In this document: piece by piece, positions 25,906 through 37,379 of the stretch
Numbering within the stretch: position 1 is the first letter of the stretch
Layout of the letters: the number at the start of each line of letters is the position of its first letter
Source of the DNA: Holacanthus passer
Lineage: Eukaryota > Chordata > Actinopteri > Pomacanthidae
Direction of reading: 5' to 3'
Assembly (NCBI GenBank): GCA_025331565.1
Contig: JAFREQ010000021.1
Coordinates: forward strand, 1,054,001 to 1,118,000
Length of the DNA stretch: 64,000 bases
The notes under the pieces: generated by a model
The model's input: only the letters and a program-made list of their open reading frames with translations
The model's database searches: none
Told to the model about the DNA's origin: nothing
Program-made: the position numbers and the translations under genes

Positions 25906-28900
25906 GAAGTGTATTGCAGTTAAGGGAACATCTCTGACGTTTGTATACCATTATGTGTCACCAGAGAATGAATCAACATATGGGCCAAAGCCTGTGAACC
26001 ATTCACACACTTCTGATGTGCTCCATTGTGCATGGCTCATCTACAGAAAAACAAACCATTACTTAAATTACTTCTCTATCTTACAGTTGTTACCATAGGC
26101 TCAACATGGAGTTAGACAAAACTAAACCTTATCTGTCGGATGTTTTAGAGCAGGGATCTCTAGCCATGTACAAAGGGGGTAATAGGGAATATTCACAGCA
26201 AGATCTGATCATGAGGATGTATGAAATAGAAAGTGAAGCAGATGACTGACATGACTCACATTCATGTCTTCACCTCTCCATGTCTCCCTCACATGGACAG
26301 CTCAACTATTTCAATCAAGCACTGACTGACGAAAATTAAAGAGAGAAACGAGACTTGAAAAATAAAAGATAGTTTTGTGGTTACAGAGCTAGACACCCCT
26401 GCAGCATTCTGGATTTAGCCTGAAGAACATCAAGAATGTCAGCACCACTTCTTTCATTGCTGTCTGTCCAACAACAACTTACAACTTACATCGCAGTAAA
26501 ATGACACAGTTTGTGCATCTGACACTTTTTTATGACATATATCCAAAACATCCTGTTTGTAAAATACAGTGGAAATGAACCTTGTACAAAAGCCCAGCCT
26601 GTTTCTTGAACATTCAGGTTCAGGAAGCTACACTATACGGACAATAACTCTTCACAATCACCCTAAAACTATACTTTCAAAGTGCTTGATGTGGATCTGT
26701 ACTACTTTGTGAGTTGAGAAAGTGCCCAGATTTTACAAAGGTGCATTTCCACAGCCAGCCAGCAGTAACAGAACAGCACACATGCGCATACATATTCAAA
26801 CATGTCACACATAGTGAAGGTAAACACATATGGATAAAGAAGCAGAGGAAATCACCCAGGCAAGGATGCCTAACCCAGGGCAGGGATGGCAGACTGTTTG
26901 TTTATCACCGGGGCGGGTCAAGGAGAACAAACACGGCCTGAAACACAGGAAAATGTGATTCAGGTGTGTGGGAAGTGAAGGTATACAAAGTGCAACAGCT
27001 ATATGAACTGTGCTGTGGAAACATTTCTAATTCTAGGAGTGGGTGAGGAAGACACAAATCAGGCATTATGACCTGGGTGTTGTCTTGGAGAATGAAGAGA
27101 AACAGAATAGAGGAGGATCAAATGGCATTTAAACTTTCAAGAGGCAACTTCTTCACAGTCAACAGATACTCAGAAATGGCTGTTTGTCTGTTTCAGTGCG
27201 CTATAAAAGTCCGTCTCAGAGTTTTCTGCACAGACCAGAGGCGCTGTTAGAGCATTTATTTGACATCAGTGAGTGTGAAGTGACATTGTTTATGTGCAAT
27301 GTTGTGTGGCATGACATCAGCTGCGTCTGTACAAGCTGCAGCCCTGATTACAAAAATTAATGCAGAGCATGAGCAGCGTCAGCTTATGTGCCAGACTCCC
27401 ACAGCGTGAACCCCACTCCCCCCAGTCCTTCTTCTAATGTTAAAGGGCCTCTTTAACCCTGGTAATCATTTTAAGATGTCAAAAAAGAGCACAGTCTTTC
27501 TAGGCAGAGCATCTATCGCAATTGATGTCTGCGGCGTTCTAATGGATGTTAAGCTGAAATGATAAAGGGGCCAGTTCAAAGCGAAACACCCCCTTGTACC
27601 TTGAAATCTTTAAAAGCCCTCCTCAAAGCCTGTGCAAGCATCTCAGCCGGGCACCACCCTTAAATAAATTTGGCTCCACTGCCGGCGACTGCCAAGAATG
27701 TAATTGATGGGGGCTGACCAGTAATACTTTGAATGCAAACACTTTGGGAGGATTGTGATGGTTCAACAGAATTTCTAGGAAGGGCTCTTGGTCTCTGGGC
27801 AGTTTACTGGCTCTCTGCGACCAATAGGAGAGGTGAAGCAGAAGGCTGACATGTAATGCACACTGACAATAGGCCCTGGTTTTCATTTGGACCTGCATTT
27901 ACTACATTTTCTGCCATTAGGTCTCAGAACAACAGAGAATCAACCTAAAGCCCCTATACTGAAGCAGGGGACTTAGCATCATACTCAACATAAAGCACTG
28001 CGCTCAGTTGATGCATGGATGAGGAGAGAGTGTATACTGCCATGCACAAGGGACGGACGGTAAAGCTTCGCAACGCAGCTTGAATTTATTAACCCAGAGG
28101 ACCTTAAAAACGGAACTTAAAGCTCCATCTGTCAGAATGGAATAATTCCCAACACACATAAACCCTGCTGGTACATTCAAACATCCAGCGACCACTGTGA
28201 CAGCCACTCCAAATATTTAGGCTGCAAGTCTATATACTGAAATCTCTACTGTGGGTAAATGGTTCATCTATGCATGTGCACGTATATATTAAAACATGCT
28301 CATGTCTGTGTGTGTGCATGTGTGTTGTTTATGTGGGTCACTCCCATGTTGCTATTGGTGCAAAACATGGCGGCTGAAGAATTTGGCCCTGACGTTTATC
28401 GGCTTCACTCGCTCTCTCATCTTTCTCTCCATCCATCAATCAACTGTCGAAACTCCAAACCTCAAACTGCCACTCCCAAGCTCTCCCCCACACACACTTC
28501 ATGTGCTACTGTCCAGAGCACTGGAAGATGGATGAGCGCTATTGTTCCTCTTCTGATTATTGATGAGAATTAAGAAAAGAACAACGTCATAAGTTGGCAT
28601 GGCAAATAATAACTGCTGACATAATTAGTAAATTAAGCTTCAATTGTATTTAAGCAAAGGTGCATGGAAACAATGAGTTATGGGGTCCTGTGTGTTGCAT
28701 AATGATTAATCAACTTCCTGTTAGGTTTGAAATGGACACATTGACGTTACACCCACAAAAGTATAAACAAAACCAGCCTTTTGAATTTCTACGAACCACA
28801 CCTACACTTTCTCTTGCCTGTAGACAGAGAAGCATGTTCCAGCTCTCAGTCGACTGTCACAAAGTGTATAAAATGCTTTGTTAATCTATTAATCGTTTAT

Positions 28901-30884
28901 TTATATATCATGCAAATATTCGTTTCTTCCAGCTGCTCAAATGCAGGACTTGCTTATTTTCTCAGAATTTTGTAATTGTGATTTAAGAGATTAATTGAAA
29001 AAGTAAGCAACAGATGTATCAGAAGTGGAAATGATTAGAGCTAAAAGGATTGTGTTAGTTAAAAGGAGATCAGCCAATGAATTATGGTGAGTGGAGCAGG
29101 GAGCCACATGTTCTGGCAAAAAGTGATATGAGCACAAGAGTGGTTGACGATTAAAAGCAGGATTTTACCTGCTATATTTTGAAAACTTCTGATTGACACG
29201 AGAGCAGCACAATCAGTGAGGATCTCAGTTTCCCAAGACTGCAAATCTAAAAACAACCAATTGAGGAATTTCTGCTACATTCTGCTTTTATCAGATAACA
29301 ACTTTCTTTTCCCTTAACGTAACCCCCTCCTGATTTAGTCTCCTCTATGATCCGAAGTGCTGATAGACTCAACATGCCCTTATTTAGAGAGCAGGGGATG
29401 GTGAGTGTGTGAGACGGGGTAATGGAGGGATGAAGGGATGTTGGGACAGGGGTAGGAGGGAGGTAGAGATAGTGAAGGTTTATTGGTTCGGCCTTGACCC
29501 CAGGGCTTTCCCTGGTTGTAACACTGTCCCAAGGGACGTCGGCGCTGCAAAACCCAGAGATGGAGCCCTTTGATAAGGCCTTCAAGACTCCTCCCTTCAA
29601 CGCTATCTTCATCTATTAACGACCACGAGGGGGGTAAAAAGGGGCACATACTCACACACCCCCATCCCTCCTTTCCATTCTCCACCATCTGCATTCCTCT
29701 AATGCCCGTGGGATGGGTTCACTCCTTTTTCTCACATGGTTGCGTATGTTTTGCACATGTACGCAGCAGAGCTCAGTACACAGAGACACCTTGACACACG
29801 CACAAACACAGACGCACTCAGGCACAGTCGCACTCTGATCTCACATTTGATAGATGTATGAGGCCCTCTCTACGTGTATAACATGTGTGCCATATGAAGC
29901 TACGGCCCCAAAGAGAGATGACTCAATCACTTTTTGAGTATAAACTGACAATTTGAAAGTCGCTGTCCATTTAGAACGGCTATCGGACGTCAGCTTTTTA
30001 CTGCGGCGACGAGGTTCGGGCCCTCTGTGGACGGCCACGACGCATTTCCCCACATCTGACTTGCATTTGTTTACATTCATTTATCAAAGCATTTGATGTA
30101 GCCTGATTTATTTGCATGAGCATTTTTGTTTGTCCCAAAGGAGGTTTTGCACTGAAAGTTTGGAGTTCATCAAGAAATACTCAAGCCAAGCAACATTTAT
30201 ATGAGACATCCACAGAGACTGGTAGAAAATACTGTGCTGGCTTGTCAGTGACATTAATCTAAAAGGCTCTTAAAAACGTTCTGGATAGTTTCTTTATTTT
30301 TAAATTATGGCATTCCTAATATGTTAAATATTGAAATAAAAGTATTATTTGTTGAACATTGCAACACTCAGGACTTTCAGATTACCACAACCAGGAACTT
30401 TATGAATGCAAGGATCATTTTGCCTGATGAAGGAAAGATTGTTGACATCGTAAAAAAATTTCCCACATCTGAGGCACTTTAAGGTCCATATATTACTTTT
30501 GTTGCATAAGCTAAAATCTTTTCCCACACATAGATGCATAGCCGCAATGCACCCAAATAGCTAAACAGAAATGTTGCAACAGCGATGAATTTTGTGATAA
30601 TTCTTGTAAATTTGCTGACTGTTGTTGCAGTCTGCGTTGATTCAAATATGACTCATGCAGATGTGTCTTTGCCTCAATTTGCACCTCAGAGTGGATTCAC
30701 TTTAAAATTCACTTCTTGTTCTGTATGATACACCTGAACAGAGAGATTTCATTTTTCCATGTTATCAAAAATAAGAGAGATTTGGAATCATGTTTTTCAT
30801 TTACTGAAAAGTTTTAAAGCAGCAGTAATTACTTTTAAGTAAAGTTAAGCGGTTCCCTATTTACACATCCAGCAGACGAAGCAC
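25906..30884. other. Intergenic DNA, no gene recognised; candidate block at 27.44-27.80 kb
   Basis: Ordinary intergenic DNA with a short GT patch at about 28300-28326. The unique block 27440-27800 is discussed in the findings. Confidence 0.55.
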
Positions 30885-31060
30885 AGTATTTCTATCCACC
30901 TGATGAATGTTAGTCCAATATTCACTTTCCTTTTAGCTCTGTTTTGGTCTTTGCCTGAGAATAATATCTGACTCTTTAGAAGCTAAATGCTCTTTTTAGC
31001 CACTAAGTCACCAAAAAACAAGGTTGATGAGAGCAGTGAGGTTAAAGCAAAACAGTAAAC
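30885..31060 (+). repeat. Interspersed repeat copy, same family as 21.6 kb
   Basis: It shares an exact 11-mer and an exact 15-mer, in order, with the 21.6 kb copy, plus the related core TTCACTTTCCTTTTAGCTCT. Confidence 0.75.
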
Positions 31061-33184
31061 ACACTACACTTCTTCATTTGATCAATTTTTAAAAATGCTG
31101 ATCAGCAGCTTTAAGTTCTTGCAGAACACAGATAATATGCTAAATGTGCCAGGACAAGCAGCACAAGAACGACAGCTTCACATACTAATGATGCAGGTGC
31201 CTGAAGCAGGTACAGAGCAGTGGATCTGCTGTAGGCCACGCAGCACTGGAGGGGGAGGGACGACGCTGGCGGTGATCACTCATTTCTTCCATGGAAAAGC
31301 CTGAGTCACAGGATGAACATCCTCTGTTACATGTGTCTGTCGGAGAGGGCCGCACGTTCATAGTTATTAGATTACGGCTGTACCTGCTCGCCTCGCATCC
31401 CCCAGATGAAAGTGGTTAGGACAGCTCAATTAGGAAATTATGCTTGATGTTTCTAATCAAGCGCTCGGCTAGAACAAAGAGAAAGAGACTCACCCTGGCC
31501 CATGGGGCAGGAATGTGCGGATGAGGCCGCAGCCACGAGTGTGTGTTTATACGCACGTGAAATCTGGATGAGCCCCAGTCCCTTACCGAAATAAAGAACA
31601 TTAGTTCAATCACTGCACTTGTGCAGATATACAGCATTACTCCCCAGCTTTCCCCCCCAACTATAATTACAATTTTGAGGATAAATATGTTCTATATTAA
31701 CTATGTGCACATTCCACTTGACGTATGACTAAATATCACGGTCACGGCTGTTGCTAAGTTGACCTCTCTGCAGGTTTACATTACTAAACTGCCCTAATGA
31801 AATAGAAAATATCATGTTCACCACAAACATTTTGCATAAACTGCCCAGCTCTGAGCTGTGCTCCTTTTATGGACCGAAGTTCAACCATAGTGTGCCACAG
31901 TTTTCTTTTGACCCGAGTTCAAGAGAGAGAAAGGGGTGATTTAAAAAAACCCACAAAACCCAACTGTTGTTTTAACCATTTAAGACATTTTGACCACAAG
32001 CCAGTGTGCTGTAACAGGATCCACTTTTATGTGCTCATAAAGCCACTTTTTCACACCAGCGCGCTGCCTGTTTGTGAAAACACTGGCAACGGAAAAGCTT
32101 TTGAAGTATTTTTACCAAATAGATGCAGAGTTTAATTACAAGTGGTACTCAGAGGAATGCACGTCTGGGGGGATGATAATTTATTTCGTGAATGACGGTT
32201 ACTTTTTATGGTGATGTGATCTGTTTAGACTGATGAATGTACTTTACAGTCAAAACCAAAAGTAATGGGCCATCAAGCTTTTTTTTCTTACATTATGTTT
32301 TAGGTTAATGCAGAATCATGAGCATTACACCAACATTTCCACGGTGCATAGAAACACTAATAAACAGGATTAAACACTGACTCTAGCATACGATTCCATG
32401 CTTATGCTTTTGACTGCACATCTAAACAATATTGCTCCTGGGCAGCTGGCCTGTAACATTATCACAATGTAAATGTCTTTTTTGGGTTCATGTTATCCTA
32501 ACCACATTGGGAGACCTTGAAAAAATTGACGACAATGTACAGAGTTGGAACAAACTGAGCAGATAGAGCACGGAGATTGTCCACGGGTCACATTATGAAC
32601 ATGAGGGGTCACTGTTAATATCCTCTGCGGGGGAGATCACATCACTCCGGGGGTTTGGCAAAGAGCCACGAGACGTCAGTTTGTCGTTGTTTCACCTCTC
32701 GGTTCACAAAAAAAGGAGGTGTGAGGAACAAACTCAAAGCCAAGTTAACTGTACTCACTGCATTTAACACGACCATGCTGTCAAGTCGGGTGAAATATCG
32801 GACCAATTCAGTCTTCAGCTCCTTTTCTTCTTTCCTTTTCTCATCCTTTTATCGTCAGTTCCTGCTTTTTTCATCCCTGTCAACCGTCTCCCTATTTGTC
32901 TCCCCGGACAGCAAAGTGCTGTTCTAATGAAATTGTTCAACTTGACTTTGGAAGCACATTAAAGGAAGGGGTGGACAACTGTTAGCGCTGCTTCTGCCAA
33001 GACGAGCAAAAACGGCCAAAATAAGTAAGCTGCCCTCTTGGAAGCTGAGCTCGCACACATTCGCTTCAGGAAACACACAGTCCATCTCCTCTCTGCCGAC
33101 ACGTAGCATTTATCTTTCCTCTCGCTCATTGTATTCACATAGTTTCACTACTGGCGTGGATCTGGTGCACCACTTTGGTCTAAG
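31061..33184. other. Intergenic DNA, no gene recognised
   Basis: A pyrimidine-rich patch lies at 32815-32900. No gene was seen. Confidence 0.55.
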
Positions 33185-33680
33185 TCAACATTGGATGGAT
33201 TGCCATGAAATTTTGACCAAATATTCAAAGTTCCCAGACAATAACTCTAAATGAATTGGCTGATCCCCTGACTTTAACTGTAGCACCACCATGACTCGAC
33301 ATTTATGTTTTTGGATCAAATGTCTTGACAAATTTTGGACAGATCGCTGGGACATTTGGTCAATTTTCATGTCCTCCACAGGTTGAACCATAATGATTGA
33401 TGCATTTTAATTTTTCCACTTCTTTAGGTACCTGCAAAACTAATGACGTTCCCATCAGCATTTGTACTTTGTGTTTAGTGATAATTAGCAGGATGAACTA
33501 AAATGGCAAACGTGAAAAACATCATAGCGGCTTAAAAAAACGGAGGCATGTTTATCTGGATATCATGTATGATGAGGATCCAACTCTTGACAATAAAGAC
33601 ATTTGAAACAAACACAAGCATCTTAGCATTAGCATTGTAAGCATGTTAGCACTGAGGTCAAAGGTCTAAGTTCAGCCTAA
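33185..33680 (+). repeat. Interspersed repeat, abundant percomorph family
   Basis: Contains GGATGGATTGCCATGAAA, CTGATCCCCTGACTTTAACT, CCTGCAAAACTAATGACGTT, then TTAGCATTAGCATTG. The order matches a very common percomorph repeat, ending in GCATGTTAGCA-type motifs. An inverted copy lies at 14.7 kb. I do not assign a class. Confidence 0.75.
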
Positions 33681-35361
33681 CAGAGCCACTTGTATACATC
33701 TTTTGGTCTCGATCATATCGCTTTTAGGTGAAGCGTTCTCATAAATGTGGCCAGGCTGTAGCATCTACATTTTTGAATTGTCAAAATAGCCTGAGATCTG
33801 TGCTCCTTTTCAATAAAATGCCTGTCTTGTTCTTGCAAACTTTTCTTCACAAAGACCCACTGAGTCATGAGGCTTAAAGGCCAGTCCGCCTCTCCCAGCT
33901 GCCTTGTATGAGTGCAGCGAGCTATGGGGTGAGTGTGATGATGTTATGGGATTATTTTTATAGAACTGCAGCATGAGGACACTTTGCTTGTGTTGCCATG
34001 AATTATTCAACCCCCATCTGCGTTGCTGGAGAATGCAGTGTTTTTTTTGGGAACTCGGCGAAAGAGGGAGCTGCTCTTTTTCAAGGAGAAGGAGATTAAA
34101 CGCTCGTTGCCTTTTTTATATGATGCGTCACCTCAGATGTGCGTTCGGCTGCCAGCGCCTCGTCCTCAGTGAGCTGTTTAAATTCATGACAGAGCTGCCT
34201 GCTCCCACACTCGACGCCCTGCACACACTCGCGTACCTGCATATAATGTGCCACACACACTCCTGTTTTTCTGCATGAAAAGTCACTTTGCCAGGTTTGC
34301 CTCCCTGCCAGGTCTTTCTCTGAGCACTTAGACGCTGAATGCATTGAGTTGGTAGGCTGAAGACCACCAGGAAAGTGGATGATGAAACTGCCAAAGAAGC
34401 GCACGAGTTGCCAGGTTTGCTGGCTTGTCAGCCCAGTGCCAAAACACTAAAAAGCCCATAGTGACAGCACACCCACATACAGGTACTTCAATGCCTCAGT
34501 TGAGACAGGAGTCATTTGTTTCCCAGTTTTCCACAACAAAGTCTGAAAACCATAAAAGACATCAATGTCATGCTTCAATACAACATCATCTTGCGATCAG
34601 AGGCTAGCTGTGGACAGGTGAAATTGCTTGAAAAATAGGAATAGTCAAATAGTAAGCTCAAGGGAAAGCCCTCGTTTTCTTTGCATCATTAAACTGAAAT
34701 ACGTCTTGGGAAACATAACTGCTTTCACCACCACAGAGCAGCACGCCTGCCATGTCTGGCACAGGCCTTAAAGTGTGCATCACTATTTTCCAGCACATCA
34801 GGAGTGAAAGTGGCCTGATTGGGTGAGAAATAAAATGGCGGTCACAGCCAGTATTCAGTCTGCATTAAGTAGAATAGATGAGGGATTCTGTTATGACTCC
34901 TTAGTCCCGTCTCCTCAGTCTGTCAACTCCCCACAAGAAACGCTCAGAAAATATAAGGTTACCTCCAACTAAATCTCTAAGAGATGGAACAAATTTGCTC
35001 TCATATGTATCCACTCACTGGAATTAGGAGCTCCTATGTCTCACTGTATGAAGAGAGATGTGTGGTAGAAACACATATTTCTGGTCTGAATAATTCAAAG
35101 CATTAGATTTGTGGCAGTGGGACTTGACATAATAAGCACTCTGGTAAATGTCCAGTAATTTGATTTGAGAAGATTGTGGACTGCAGTGGTTGACCAACTA
35201 AGCGAAACCCTTACATAGAGAAATCAATGTCAAATCAAATTGTCCAACACTCTTTGCATCTGTGTCTAAGATGCCACAAACTGAAGTTAGACCAGAATGA
35301 ACGGGGTCGAAACTCAGGGTATTTACCAATCAGTAGAATATGGAGGCCATTATGTGAAATG
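33681..35361. other. Intergenic DNA, no gene recognised
   Basis: TTGCCAGGTTTGC recurs at about 34290 and 34409. Nothing else was seen. Confidence 0.5.
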
Positions 35362-35406
35362 GTGTAAGCAGTGTAAGCAGTGTAAGCATCGGCCTCAGCA
35401 TCGGCC
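35362..35406 (+). repeat. Short tandem repeats: three GTGTAAGCA units, then two GCATCGGCC units
   Basis: Three exact 9-mers at 35362-35388, followed by GCATCGGCC at 35386-35394 and again at 35398-35406. Confidence 0.85.
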
Positions 35407-35499
35407 AAAAAAACAGAGTACACAAGACCAAAAGCTGAAATGAACACTGAACACTGGGGAATATAATACAGTCATATTTAGACAATACTATCTGGCACC

Positions 35500-36260
35500 A
35501 TAATATCTATTAGCTTGCTATTTGCAAATTACATCATCAGCTAATGTTATGCAGCAACCAACACCAGATCCAAGTTAAAGCTAGCTGGCTAACCTTAGCT
35601 TAGCTTAGATGACAGTTAGCTAATTAACTGCCCCTGACTTGCACCACTTAGCAGAAAGCAAATGTTAATTATACACCTTTTCTTTACACTCTTACATAAA
35701 TTACTGTTGGCTAAAATCACTGTTTGTCATGCTATATAAGTGAGTATCATTGATCAGGTTAGCTGGTGAAGTTACTTGGGAAGCTAGCTAACTAACAGAT
35801 CCACTCAGATAGCATTTTGTTAGCTATAATGTTAGCAAGCTATCAAGTAAATGTACCAAGACTGTAAATAAATTCAGAATATCAAAGTTCATGAATTATT
35901 TGCTTTGCCAAACCTTCACTAAAGTCTTCAATACAACATTTAACCAAACAAGTCCTTAACATGACTCTTCAGCTTTGAGATTCACAAAATAAAATGTACA
36001 ACTTACAGTTCACTTTCTGTCCTGGGAAAGATGGTCATCCTCGTGTCTTCATCTTCAGAGACCTGATGCTTGGTCACCAAAGGCCAGCGAACAGTCCAAC
36101 ACGGGTCTTTATCAGAGGACCAGCACAGGTTTTCTGGTCTGTCTGACCTTGAACCGTCCGGGCCGAGACACTTATCACACAAGCTAACTTTAAGAGACAA
36201 GCTAACGGCAGCGGTTATTAGCAATTAGCGCGGTTAGCGCGGTTAGCATCCGTACTTCCA
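35500..36260. repeat. GCTAA/TTAGC-rich segment
   Basis: GCTAGC, GCTAA and TTAGC words are packed far above chance, including the tandem GCGCGGTTA unit at 36229-36246. In teleosts such sequence is common in 5' UTRs and first introns and in repeat tails. Confidence 0.6.
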
Positions 36261-36410
36261 CTAGCTTAGCGGCTACGAAGAAACACGGACTTCACACACA
36301 AACAAAAACAAGTCAAACTGACTGAAATTAGGTCGGAAAAAGTGTAGTCACTCTTTTTTCTCTCGCTCCTTTTCTCCTTTGTTTCCCTATCCCGCCACCA
36401 TCTTTGTTTG
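36007..36410 (-). promoter_or_regulatory. Candidate promoter and first exon of an unidentified minus-strand transcript
   Basis: On the minus strand, a YY1-like site (AAGATGGTGGCGG, within 36391-36406) lies upstream of CpG-containing GCTAA-rich sequence and an open stretch that ends GAACT/GTAAGT at about 36002-36011, a good splice donor. A 73-codon open frame from 36224 down to the stop at 36003 matches no protein I know. No downstream exon was found, so this may be a non-coding transcript or a decayed gene end. Confidence 0.3.
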
Positions 36411-37230
36411 TTTTAACCAATCACAACAACTGCTCAACAACAGTGATCAATAAAAACAAAATGGGTGAAAAAACAAAAAAAGAACAATATGTATTTTAAT
36501 TGTTGTTAAACTAACTATTCACCTCTGTCATTCAAAAAGCTATGCATTTATTTATTTTATTTACATTTTACTTATTTGGATCTAAATTATTCCCAGTATT
36601 TTTTTACCACAGTAACAAATCTACTTTAACATCCCACTGAAAAAAAAATACTTTGGACTTAACGCTGTCTTGTCCCAAGTTTATGAATCAAATATTTCAT
36701 TACTGTGTAGGAGTACAAATACTGCAGCCATAACTTATCAAGTATCAGCACCTCGGTCTCATAACAGACTTTTGTCTCTAAATGTCAGCGAGTGTCATCA
36801 ATAGTCGTCTCAATGCTCTAAACACCCTGTAAAAACATTATCACTTTACTGTAATATGTCAAACACAGACACAGAAAGTCTCCACACGTCTTTTCTTATC
36901 CGATGTTTTTCGCAGGTTGTTGGTTCGATGATGTATGATTGGTTTTCCTTTATATTTTCTTATATATTTTTTTGTTTTAAACTCAATATGTTTAAATGCT
37001 CTTTGTAGCATACTGAAAGACGACCTGATAAGACATATGAGACTCACAATAAAGTCGTTCTTTATCATTTTGACCTCTTCTGTGGTTTTATCAACAGGAA
37101 CTGTGCTCCATGAATTTAATAATGATGTGCACTCTTTATGAGAAAAATTAACACACACAAATTATATTCACAGGGATTTACCGAAGCTAACGCCAGCGAT
37201 CACAGAGGTGACGACGACGCAACACGGGTG

Positions 37231-37242
37231 AAAAGATGGCGG
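37231..37242 (+). promoter_or_regulatory. YY1-like motif AAAAGATGGCGG, possible plus-strand promoter
   Basis: An almost ideal AAGATGGCGGC-type motif in a CpG-containing patch (37180-37250). Such motifs sit just downstream of many vertebrate transcription starts, often over the ATG. The frame from this ATG is only about 23 codons long. Confidence 0.35.
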
Positions 37243-37379
37243 TTGTTCTTAGCAAGACTGAGAATGATTTTCCATCCCTCAGGATTAAAAGAAATCTACG
37301 TGATTGACATATGTTCAGAAGACAAACATATATCAGTCATGTCGTATATATAAACTGCATATTTGCAAATTGAACGATC

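Noticed and set aside
35362..35406. CRISPR-like short repeats
   Set aside because: These are three directly adjacent 9-mers without spacers in vertebrate DNA, a simple tandem repeat.
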